64,000 nucleotides of DNA from Roseovarius aestuarii (GTDB lineage Bacteria > Pseudomonadota > Alphaproteobacteria > Rhodobacterales > Rhodobacteraceae), in the NCBI RefSeq assembly GCF_019966515.1, contig NZ_JAIMIB010000008.1, positions 62,001 through 126,000 of the forward strand, given 5' to 3'. Positions within the stretch are counted from its first letter, which is position 1; the number at the start of each line of letters is the position of its first letter. Under the pieces are notes generated by a model. It did not search any database and had not been told where the DNA came from. It was given only the letters and a program-made list of their open reading frames with translations. The position numbers and the translations under genes were made by a program. Positions 25,815 to 33,344 of the stretch are shown piece after piece.

Positions 25815-26570
25815 TCAACAGATGCCCGGTTGCTGCGCGTTTCTTTCAGCCGCGATCAACCGTTCGACCAGTCGCCGGTCTACACCACCCAGTACCGCGG
25901 TGCGACCCACGACCAGCGCGGGTGTACCGATAAAACCAAACCGGCGGGCCAGGGCGGCGGATATCCGCAACTGACGTTCGGTTTCGGGTGCGGTCATATC
26001 GAGCAGCAGCTTTTCCGGGTCGATGCTGGCCTCGTCGGCCAGTTGCCCAAGATAGGCCGGGGTCGGTACGACCGGTGTCCCCATCAAGCGATGGTGAAAA
26101 GTGTCATAAGCGCCCTGAGCCCGTGCTGCCACGGCCGCCCGCGCGGCGATGGATGAGATCTGGCCCAAAAGTGGCAGCTCATGCCAGGTGAGCTGAACGT
26201 CGCCACCGGACGCCATCTTTGCCAGCATTGGGCTGGTCTTGCGGCAGTACATGCAGCGATAATCAGTGAAATAGGCAATCTGAATCCGCGCAGGATCGGG
26301 TGCCGGGCCAAAAAGCGCGGCGCAAAGCGCACCGTCGCGGATCATCAGATCATCGGTTTGTGGTGTAATTTGCGCATCAATACCCAGAAGCGCGATAGCG
26401 CCACCCGAAACTGGCCCGTCGGCAATCCGCCGGAAGCCTAGCATACCCGCAACCGGTTCAAACACCAAACCCGGTTCACTGACCCATCTGAGCAGCGCAG
26501 CACCGCCATAGGCCGCACCTGCAACGGCTGTGAGCCCTGCCAGCCGCAGGAGCGCACGGCGCGCTGTCAC
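25815..26570 (-). CDS. DsbA-family thioredoxin-fold protein
   Basis: 251 aa from the GTG at 26570, 4 bp after the zinc-finger gene stop; a longer in-frame start at 26726 overlaps that gene. The N terminus (VTARRALLRLAGLTAVAGAAYGGAALL) is a signal peptide or membrane anchor. The redox motif is CMYC in FTDYRCMYCRKTSP near residue 125, and the cis-Pro loop is FGFIGTPALVVG. It probably acts as a periplasmic disulfide oxidase or reductase. It is co-transcribed with the upstream small zinc-finger gene. Confidence 0.85.
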   Translation of the reverse strand: MTARRALLRLAGLTAVAGAAYGGAALLRWVSEPGLVFEPVAGMLGFRRIADGPVSGGAIALLGIDAQITPQTDDLMIRDGALCAALFGPAPDPARIQIAYFTDYRCMYCRKTSPMLAKMASGGDVQLTWHELPLLGQISSIAARAAVAARAQGAYDTFHHRLMGTPVVPTPAYLGQLADEASIDPEKLLLDMTAPETERQLRISAALARRFGFIGTPALVVGRTAVLGGVDRRLVERLIAAERNAQQPGIC

Positions 26571-26574
26571 CAGT

Positions 26575-26754
26575 TCAGACTTTGCCCTCAAATTCCTTAT
26601 GCACCATTTTGCAATCGCAATAGGGGCATTCGACCCATCCGCTGTCCTCGGGGATCTGCAGCCAGACACGCGGATGGCCCAAGGCGCCCTCGCCGCCGTC
26701 ACAGCTGATGCGATAGGTGTCCACAATCCTGATTTCGGGGGCCTCGGTCGTCAT
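26575..26754 (-). CDS. Zinc-finger protein related to complex I 13-kDa subunit (NDUFS6-like)
   Basis: 59 aa from the ATG at 26754. The zinc ligands are Cys in YRISCDGG, His in [10 protein letters not shown] and the pair CPYC near the C terminus, followed by KMVHKE. This arrangement is that of the zf-CHCC domain found in mitochondrial NDUFS6 and alphaproteobacterial homologues, which accompany NADH:quinone oxidoreductase. It is coupled to the DsbA-like gene, 4 bp downstream. Confidence 0.85.
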   Translation of the reverse strand: MTTEAPEIRIVDTYRISCDGGEGALGHPRVWLQIPEDSGWVECPYCDCKMVHKEFEGKV

Positions 26755-26795
26755 CGGGGCGTTTCCTTTTGGCTGCAATTGAACTAGGTGCGACT

Positions 26796-27758
26796 ATGAG
26801 CGATCCGCAGGGCGGGGGCAAGAGGAGCATGGGCTTGGACGCCATTCAAATCCGTGGGCTGGTGAAAACCTATGGCGGCCGCAAAGGCAGCCCGGAAAAG
26901 CAGGCGCTGAAGGGGATTGACCTGGATATCCCCAAGGGAGCCGTGTTCGGACTTCTGGGGCCAAATGGGGCGGGGAAATCTACCCTGATCAACATCCTGG
27001 CCGGGCTGGTGATCAAGACCGCCGGGCACGTGACAATCTGGGGGTTCGATCAGGATGTGAACCCGCGCCAGTCGCGGGCCTCGATCGGAGTGATGCCGCA
27101 GGAGCTGAACCTGGATCCGTTCTTTACCCCGCGCGGGGCGCTGGAGGTGCAGGCGGGACTTTATGGCGTGCCAAAATCACAGCGCCGCAGCGACGAAATT
27201 TTGCGTATGGTCGGACTTGAGGACAAGGCGCAGGCCTATGCCCGCACCCTTTCGGGTGGCATGCGGCGGCGGCTTTTGCTGGGTAAGGCGTTGGTGCACA
27301 TGCCGCATATTCTGGTGCTGGATGAACCCACGGCGGGCGTCGATATAGAACTCAGGCAGATGCTATGGGAAAATATCCGCAAGCTGAACGCGCAGGGCAT
27401 GACGATCATCCTGACCACGCATTATCTGGAAGAGGCTGAGGAGATGTGCGACGAAATCGCCATTATCAATCACGGCAGCCTTGTTGCCCGCGACAGCACC
27501 GCCAATTTGCTGGGGCGGCTTGATACCCGCACTATGCTGATCCAGCCCGATGCTGCAGTGGAAATTCTGCCCGAAGGTGCTGGGCTGGATGTTACGACCC
27601 GTCCTGATGGCGCGCTGGCGATTACCTACCAATCGCAACAGACCTCCGCCGAGGTGGTGCTTGAGGCGGTGCGCAGTGCCGGAATCCGCATCCGCGACGT
27701 CAAGACCGAACAGGCGGATCTGCAGGACGTGTTTCTGGACCTGACCCGCAGTCGCTGA
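26796..27758 (+). CDS. ABC transporter ATP-binding protein without adjacent permease
   Basis: 320 aa from the ATG at 26796 (other in-frame starts at 26769 and 26830). Walker A is GPNGAGKSTLINIL, signature LSGGMRRRLLLGKAL, Walker B ILVLDEPTAGVD and switch TTHYLEEAEEM. The C-terminal 90 residues are the extension common to YadG/CcmA-like exporters. Such ATPases usually sit beside a type-2 permease gene, but none follows here: a hairpin and a convergent DUF1203 gene come next. The partner permease is therefore elsewhere. Confidence 0.9.
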   Translation: MSDPQGGGKRSMGLDAIQIRGLVKTYGGRKGSPEKQALKGIDLDIPKGAVFGLLGPNGAGKSTLINILAGLVIKTAGHVTIWGFDQDVNPRQSRASIGVMPQELNLDPFFTPRGALEVQAGLYGVPKSQRRSDEILRMVGLEDKAQAYARTLSGGMRRRLLLGKALVHMPHILVLDEPTAGVDIELRQMLWENIRKLNAQGMTIILTTHYLEEAEEMCDEIAIINHGSLVARDSTANLLGRLDTRTMLIQPDAAVEILPEGAGLDVTTRPDGALAITYQSQQTSAEVVLEAVRSAGIRIRDVKTEQADLQDVFLDLTRSR

Positions 27759-27828
27759 TCGGGCGGGCTGTTTCCTACCGGCGCGCCTGCGGCGCAAAAC
27801 GCCAGTTCGCGTTCAGGCCACGCAGGCC

Positions 27829-27848
27829 TTGAGGGGCAAGCCCCTCAA
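27829..27848. terminator. Palindromic hairpin between convergent genes
   Basis: TTGAGGGG-CAAG-CCCCTCAA is a perfect 8-bp stem. It lies between the ABC ATPase and DUF1203 genes, which converge. It lacks a T-run beyond AA/CTC, so it may be a bidirectional terminator or a REP-like repeat unit; the flank CGCGCCTGCGGCGC also looks repeat-like. Confidence 0.5.
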
Positions 27849-27895
27849 ACTCCCCGGCCATCGCGCATCTTGGCGTTGCATTGATCTGCGGCGTC

Positions 27896-28366
27896 TCAGT
27901 CCCGGTCGATCCGCGCCTGATAACAGTTGTTCCGCGAAGACCGCACATGCAGATAGGCAACATCCGGGTTGGCAAAAAGCTCTGCGGCGCGGGTTTCTAT
28001 TTGCGTTGCCGGGGTGATCGCGCCGGTGCCATAGATGATCCGGTCGTCACGACCATAGGCCTTGATCAGGAAATCCGGGCTGGCCCTCAGCGTCGGGGGC
28101 ACCTCCGGTTGCGATCCGTAGCCGTTGCAGGAATCGGCGCAGACAAAGATCGGCCCGGTTTCGGCATAGGCGTCGAGCGCGTCGAACGGACGATGGGCCA
28201 CCAGCAGCATATCCGACCCCGGGGGGATGATCGTCAGGCAATGGCGGCATTGATAGCCACCGTCATCGGCAGTCTGGCGTTCCGGCGGGTTTCCATAGGC
28301 ATCCGGCGCGCCACTTTGATAGGCGCGGGCTATGTCCGTAGGCATGGCTGTATATCTGATCTGCAC
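27896..28366 (-). CDS. DUF1203 protein
   Basis: 156 aa from a GTG at 28366 with AAGGAG eight bases upstream. A treble-clef-like cysteine pair is at YQCRHCLTIIPPG, followed by LLVAHRPFDALDAYAETGPIFVCADSC. This cysteine-rich N-terminal block and the C-terminal HVRSSRNNCYQARI are the hallmarks of DUF1203. The family function is unknown. It follows the sodium channel gene on the same strand after 79 bp. Confidence 0.85.
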   Translation of the reverse strand: MQIRYTAMPTDIARAYQSGAPDAYGNPPERQTADDGGYQCRHCLTIIPPGSDMLLVAHRPFDALDAYAETGPIFVCADSCNGYGSQPEVPPTLRASPDFLIKAYGRDDRIIYGTGAITPATQIETRAAELFANPDVAYLHVRSSRNNCYQARIDRD

Positions 28367-28445
28367 CGGGTCACTCCTTGTTGATGGATGTTGCCCGATA
28401 TGGCCAAAGTAGGCGTGCTCACGCGACCCGGAAGTTGCGCAATGT

Positions 28446-29258
28446 TCAACGTTTGCCGGCCTTGCCTTGCGCCTTGATCAGCGCCTCGATATCCGAGAGC
28501 CGTTTGAACACCTCGTCCCGGTAGGTATCAGTCTTTTCGCTGTCTTCTTCGTGATGCGCATCCTGCATCGAGTTTACGATCAGACCCACCAGAAGGTTCA
28601 CCACCGCGAAGGTCGTGATCATGATGAAGGGGACAAAGAACATCCAAGCATGTGGATAGACCTCCATCACGGGGCGCACGATACCCATCGACCAGCTTTC
28701 TAGAGTCATGATCTGGAACAGCGAATAGCCCGACCGCCCCAGCGTGCCGAACCAGTCCGGGAAGGCCGCGCCGAAAAGCTTGGTCGCCATCACCGCGCCT
28801 ATATAGAAAATCAGCCCCATCAGCAGAAACACCGACCCCATGCCGGGCAGGGCGTTGACCAACCCCTCGACCACCCGCCTAAGCGAAGGCGCGACCGAGA
28901 CGACGCGCAACAGACGCAGAATGCGCAGGGCGCGCAGCACGCTCAGCCCCTGTGCGGCGGGCACCAATGAGATGGCGACAATCACGAAGTCGAAGATGTT
29001 CCAGCCGCGGCGAAAAAAGTTCAAACCCCGGGCAACGAGCTTCAGCGCGATCTCGACCACGAAAACACCCAGACAGATGGTGTCCAGCAGCAGGATCAGT
29101 GGCCCGGCACGTTCCATCACGATATCCGAGGTCTCAAGCCCCAGAATGACCGCATTAAAAAGGATCACACCAAGGATGAAATTCTGCACCGCGGGCCGGT
29201 CAACAAAGGCAGTTATGCGGGCACGAAGGGAGGGCGGGGGAGAGGCGCGTTCAGTCAT
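28446..29258 (-). CDS. NaChBac-type voltage-gated sodium channel
   Basis: 270 aa from the ATG at 29258, the size of a single-domain bacterial sodium channel that assembles as a tetramer. Six membrane segments can be placed. S4 carries regularly spaced arginines: LRALRILRLLRVV. The pore loop has the selectivity filter TLESWSMG, close to the TLESWAS of NaChBac. A charged C-terminal coiled coil (EVFKRLSDIEALIKAQG) follows S6, as in the family. Such channels are common in marine and alkaliphilic bacteria and affect motility and pH responses. Confidence 0.93.
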   Translation of the reverse strand: MTERASPPPSLRARITAFVDRPAVQNFILGVILFNAVILGLETSDIVMERAGPLILLLDTICLGVFVVEIALKLVARGLNFFRRGWNIFDFVIVAISLVPAAQGLSVLRALRILRLLRVVSVAPSLRRVVEGLVNALPGMGSVFLLMGLIFYIGAVMATKLFGAAFPDWFGTLGRSGYSLFQIMTLESWSMGIVRPVMEVYPHAWMFFVPFIMITTFAVVNLLVGLIVNSMQDAHHEEDSEKTDTYRDEVFKRLSDIEALIKAQGKAGKR

Positions 29259-29350
29259 ACCCGCGCATATGGGGAGAAGGCCGCGTGGCGGCAAGATGGT
29301 TTGGCCCCGTCATGGCCGATTGTTGCCGGGCTGCCATGTCGGTCGCTGTC

Positions 29351-30100
29351 TCAGCGAATCCAGTCCAGCCCGTCTTCTGTCCGGCCTCTGGGATGATATT
29401 CACCGCTGACATATCCGCGATAGCCCTCGGCATCCAGGTGGGCAAAAAACGCCGGGTAGTCGATAATTCGGCTTGATGGTTCGTGCCGCCCCTCGGGGTC
29501 GGATACCTGAATATGCACGGTGTGATCGCGGCATTTATCCCATGTTGCCAGCATGTTGCCGATGATCTTATGGGCATGATAGGCGTCGAATTGCAGCCCC
29601 AGGTTGGGAGCAGCCACCTCGGACAGAATATCCAGCGCCATGTCGAAATCATTGAGAAAATACCCCGGCATATCGACCGTATTTATCGGCTCGATGGTCA
29701 GTTGTTGCTGAGGCGCATGCGCGGCGGCCCATCTCAGGTTTGCGACAAAGGTGCTGCGCGCGGCGGGGCCCTCTGCGGCGCCGGACATGATGTGAATAAA
29801 GTTGGACTTCAAGGCGCCGGCATATCTCATTGCGCGTTTGAAATCGTGCCTGAAGCGATCTTCGCCGCCCGGTATCGCGGCAAAGCCACGTTCGCCACCC
29901 GTCCAGTTAGGGGGTGGGGTGTTGATCAGGATCAGGGGTAAATTTCTTAATTTCAGTGCTTTGGCGATTTCATGGCGGGGTTCGTCATAAGGAAAGAGCA
30001 CTTCAACCGCGTCGAACCCGGCATCTTTCGCCGCCGCGATGCGTTCGATAAAGGACAATTCCTTGAAAAGCATGGATAGGTTGGCAGCAAAACGCGGCAT
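29351..30100 (-). CDS. hyi: Hydroxypyruvate isomerase-family TIM-barrel protein
   Basis: 249 aa. It begins MPRFAANLSMLFKELSFIERI, with AGFDAVEVLFPYD, the glutamate block LTIEPINTVDMPGYFLND, LQFDAYHAHKI and a C-terminal GYVSGEYHPRG. These match the Hyi/OtnI group (hydroxypyruvate or 2-oxotetronate isomerase) with the two metal-binding glutamates. It is last in an operon DUF1285 - SDR - hyi, 2 bp after the SDR. The true substrate within the group is uncertain. Confidence 0.8.
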   Translation of the reverse strand: MPRFAANLSMLFKELSFIERIAAAKDAGFDAVEVLFPYDEPRHEIAKALKLRNLPLILINTPPPNWTGGERGFAAIPGGEDRFRHDFKRAMRYAGALKSNFIHIMSGAAEGPAARSTFVANLRWAAAHAPQQQLTIEPINTVDMPGYFLNDFDMALDILSEVAAPNLGLQFDAYHAHKIIGNMLATWDKCRDHTVHIQVSDPEGRHEPSSRIIDYPAFFAHLDAEGYRGYVSGEYHPRGRTEDGLDWIR

Positions 30101-30102
30101 TC

Positions 30103-30804
30103 TCAGTAACTTTCAACCCAGGGCCGTAAGGTCAGCTCATCGCTCCAGGCAGAGCGGTCTTGCTCGATTAGCCCGAGATACGCACGGGCAATGGCGTCCG
30201 GGCACAACATGCTGTCGGGCCTGTCTGCGGCGTCCACGCGCTCTGGCCGTTTCGGATTGCGGATGCCACCGTCAATATTGATCCAGGCCACATGAATGCC
30301 CTTGGGGTGCAACTCGCGCGCCATCGCTTGCGCCAGGCCTCGCTGGGCGAACTTCCCCATTGCAAATGGCGCGGAATTGGCAAAGCCCTTGAACCCAGCT
30401 GACGCGCCGGTGAATAGGATGGTTCCGCGCACGTCCCCCGTGTTTTCCAGCATTTGCCGCGCTGCAGCCTGACCGGTCAGGAAGGCGCCAAAGGCGGTGA
30501 CATCGATGGCGCGCCTAACTTCCTCGGCGTCAAGCTCTGCCACCGGGCCGCGCACCCGTGCGGACGGGTTGTAGATGACAACACGGGGAGAGGTGGGCAA
30601 CCCGTCAAATAGCGAGGATATCGCTGCCGGATCAGTCGCATCCGCCGCCACGGTTCTCGCGCCGATCTCTTCGGATAAGGTATTGATTTTATTAATATCC
30701 CGTGCGGTTAGTACCAAGTCATACCCGGCCCCGGCCAGTACCCTTGACAACGACGCTGACAATCCGCTGCCAACGCCGACGATAACTGCTAGTGGTTTGC
30801 TCAC
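30103..30804 (-). CDS. SDR-family oxidoreductase
   Basis: 233 aa. The N-terminal nucleotide site reads VIVGVGSGLSASLSRVL, a variant of the TGxxxGIG loop. The usual catalytic YxxxK is not present in canonical form: the expected place reads SAPFAMGKFAQ, with Lys but Phe for Tyr, so the activity may differ from that of classical SDRs. The gene lies between DUF1285 and hyi (6-bp and 2-bp gaps). Its role is unknown. Confidence 0.8.
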   Translation of the reverse strand: MSKPLAVIVGVGSGLSASLSRVLAGAGYDLVLTARDINKINTLSEEIGARTVAADATDPAAISSLFDGLPTSPRVVIYNPSARVRGPVAELDAEEVRRAIDVTAFGAFLTGQAAARQMLENTGDVRGTILFTGASAGFKGFANSAPFAMGKFAQRGLAQAMARELHPKGIHVAWINIDGGIRNPKRPERVDAADRPDSMLCPDAIARAYLGLIEQDRSAWSDELTLRPWVESY

Positions 30805-30810
30805 GGCTTT

Positions 30811-31404
30811 TTATCCTTCCTTCAGCTCGTCAGAGGGGATCATGCGGAAAAACGCACCACCAGACCAGACGCCAAACCAGTTCTGATGATGCACTCCGAT
30901 ATCGACCAGACGATAGAAGCTCTTGCGATCCACCAGTGCCTCAAGCCCCGCGCGAACCATCAAATAGGGTGATGGCTCGCCGGTTTGAGGGCGCCGTTCC
31001 ACCCGGATCGGATTGTCGGGGCCCGCGATGACTGCATCGCCCATGTTGGTCTGGAACGTAAGCTCCTGAGCGTTCGCCTCGCCTCTGGTGTCGAAATCAA
31101 CCGCGACAAAGGGTGCGTCGTCGACTGTGATTCCGACCTTTTCCACCGGCGTGACCAGGAAATAATCTTCGCCTTCGCGTTTCAGGATGGTCGAAAACAG
31201 CCGCGCCAGCTCAGGTCGGTTAATCGACGTTCCCTGATAATACCAGGTTCCGTCACGCGCGATGCGCATGTCCAGATTGCCGCTGAACTCGGGATTCCAA
31301 AGGTGCACCGGTGGCAACCCTTTGGTTTTGGCGGCCCGGACCGTGGCAGCAATGCCTTCTGCTGACGAGGTTGTTACGTATTCTTTGCTCATTGTTTTTG
31401 CCAT
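30811..31404 (-). CDS. DUF1285 protein
   Basis: 197 aa. PVHLWNPEFSGNLDMRIARDGTWYYQGTSI and YFLVTPVEKVGI, then APFVAVDFDTRG, are the DUF1285 blocks. The start at 31404 was kept; an ATG at 31392 is possible. The domain is of unknown function. It is the first gene of the DUF1285-SDR-hyi operon and is divergent from the MoxR operon across 57 bp. That short divergent spacing is conserved in many Rhodobacterales, as I recall, suggesting linked expression. Confidence 0.85.
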   Translation of the reverse strand: MAKTMSKEYVTTSSAEGIAATVRAAKTKGLPPVHLWNPEFSGNLDMRIARDGTWYYQGTSINRPELARLFSTILKREGEDYFLVTPVEKVGITVDDAPFVAVDFDTRGEANAQELTFQTNMGDAVIAGPDNPIRVERRPQTGEPSPYLMVRAGLEALVDRKSFYRLVDIGVHHQNWFGVWSGGAFFRMIPSDELKEG

Positions 31405-31461
31405 TTCCGTCCATAGCTATACACTCTAGCGGAATGATAAAGGTGCATAAGGAGTTTTGCC

Positions 31462-32469
31462 ATGAGTGATGACGCCGATCTGCTGGCTGGTATCGAGGCG
31501 CTGGAAGACAAGCTGGCGCAGGCTCGCGCGTCGATTACCAAGCGTTTCATCGGCCAGGAACGGGTTGTCGATCTGTCGCTCTCGGCGCTTCTTTGTGGCG
31601 GTCACGGGTTGCTGATTGGCCTGCCGGGACTGGGAAAAACCCGGCTGGTTGAAACACTTAGCACCGTCATGGGCCTGCACGGCAACCGCATCCAGTTCAC
31701 CCCCGATCTGATGCCCGCCGATATTCTGGGTTCGGAGGTGCTGGAAACCGGCAATGACGGCAGTCGTGCGTTCAAATTCATCTCTGGCCCGATCTTCTGT
31801 CAGCTACTGATGGCGGATGAGATCAACCGTGCCAGCCCGCGGACCCAATCGGCGTTATTGCAGGCGATGCAGGAGCGGCAGGTGACCGTCGCCGGGCAGG
31901 ACCGCCCGCTGACAGCTCCGTTTCACGTTTTGGCCACGCAGAACCCGATCGAGCAGGAAGGCACCTATCCGCTGCCCGAAGCCCAGCTTGACCGTTTTCT
32001 GGTGCAGATCGACGTGCCGCACCCGGATCGCGATACCGAACGTGAGATTCTGATCGCCACCACCGGTGCTGCCGAGGAAGAGGCGCATCAGGTCTTTACC
32101 GCAGCGGAGCTGATCACGGCGCAGAACCTCTTGCGCCGTATGCCCGTGGGTGAGCAGGTGATGGAGGCAATTCTGGATCTGGTTCGCGCCTTCCGCCCTG
32201 AAGATACCACCGCGTCCGAGGCCGTGCGCACTGCTGTCGCCTGGGGCCCCGGCCCTCGCGCGGCACAGGCACTGATGCTGACGGTGCGGGCGCGGGCGAT
32301 GCTTCAGGGTCGTCTGGTGCCTGACATCGATGATGTTGCCGCAATGGCGCAGCCAGTGCTCAGCCATCGCATGGCGCTTAATTTTGCGGCGCGAGCGCGG
32401 GGCGAGACGCTTACTGACCTGATTGCCACGACAGTGACCAGCCTCACCCGGAGCGAGGCCGCCGCGTGA
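31462..32469 (+). CDS. MoxR-family AAA+ ATPase
   Basis: 335 aa with AAGGAG before the ATG. Walker A is GLPGLGKTRLVE, Walker B LLMADEINRASPRTQSALLQAMQE and sensor 1 FHVLATQNPIEQEG. MoxR ATPases act as chaperones with von Willebrand-domain partners encoded next to them. Here it heads a four-gene operon with 4-bp overlaps throughout: MoxR, DUF58, BatA/DUF4159 and a 682-aa membrane protein. Confidence 0.95.
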   Translation: MSDDADLLAGIEALEDKLAQARASITKRFIGQERVVDLSLSALLCGGHGLLIGLPGLGKTRLVETLSTVMGLHGNRIQFTPDLMPADILGSEVLETGNDGSRAFKFISGPIFCQLLMADEINRASPRTQSALLQAMQERQVTVAGQDRPLTAPFHVLATQNPIEQEGTYPLPEAQLDRFLVQIDVPHPDRDTEREILIATTGAAEEEAHQVFTAAELITAQNLLRRMPVGEQVMEAILDLVRAFRPEDTTASEAVRTAVAWGPGPRAAQALMLTVRARAMLQGRLVPDIDDVAAMAQPVLSHRMALNFAARARGETLTDLIATTVTSLTRSEAAA

Positions 32470-33344
32470 ACCAACCCGTCCCCCTCCGGAGCCGGGCCGA
32501 GGCCGAGGCCGCGCGTCTGCCGTCGCTTCTGGCGCGGGCCGAGCATTTGGCCGGCACGGTGCTGCTGGGGGAACACGGACGCAGGCGGTCTGGGCTGGGT
32601 GATGATTTCTGGCAATACCGTCCGGTACAACCGGGGGATTCGCGTCGCACCATCGATTGGCGGCGTTCCGCCCGCAGCGACATGCAGTTCGTGCGCCAGC
32701 GGGAATGGCAGATCGCGCAAAGCGTCATGCTCTGGGTCGATAGCGCCGCCTCGATGCGATTTGCCTCGGAACCTGACCTGCCGCAGAAATCCGATCGGGC
32801 TCGCCTTTTGGCGCTGGCGGTGTCGATCCTGCTTGTTCGCGGAGGCGAGCGTGTAGGCATGACCGGACAATCCCTGCCACCCGGACGGGGAGAGCCACAG
32901 CTGCGTCGGCTGACCGAGGCATTGGGCCATGACGGGGCGGATGATTATGCCGCGCCGGACACCAACGGCCTGATGTCGCACGGACGTGCGCTATTCATCT
33001 CGGATTTCATGGGCGACATCGACCCTGTCCGCACCGCACTGACTGAGGCCGCGGATCGCGGCATTCAGGGCATTATGCTACAGATCCTCGATCCGGCGGA
33101 AGAGGCGTTTCCCTATCGCGGACGCACGATATTCGAGAGTGTCGGGGGCACATTGGCACATGAAACGCTCAAGGCCAGCGAGCTGCGCGACCGCTATCTG
33201 GAACGGTTGGCATCGCGCAAGGATGAATTGTCTGCGCTGACGCTGGCAACCGGCTGGCAATACCATTGTCACCACACCTCCCAAAGCGCGCAATCGGCGC
33301 TCATGTGGCTTTACGGCGCATTTGAACGGGGGCGGTTCAGATGA
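32466..33344 (+). CDS. DUF58 protein (VWA-like)
   Basis: 292 aa from a GTG that overlaps the moxR stop. The DUF58 hallmark YRPVQPGDSRRTIDWRRSARS is near residue 55. MLWVDSAASMRF follows, in the place of the VWA metal site (DxSxS), but with Asp-x-Ala-Ala-Ser instead of DxSxS, so metal binding may be weakened. A partner of the MoxR chaperone in envelope-stress or complex-assembly operons. Confidence 0.9.
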   Translation: MNQPVPLRSRAEAEAARLPSLLARAEHLAGTVLLGEHGRRRSGLGDDFWQYRPVQPGDSRRTIDWRRSARSDMQFVRQREWQIAQSVMLWVDSAASMRFASEPDLPQKSDRARLLALAVSILLVRGGERVGMTGQSLPPGRGEPQLRRLTEALGHDGADDYAAPDTNGLMSHGRALFISDFMGDIDPVRTALTEAADRGIQGIMLQILDPAEEAFPYRGRTIFESVGGTLAHETLKASELRDRYLERLASRKDELSALTLATGWQYHCHHTSQSAQSALMWLYGAFERGRFR

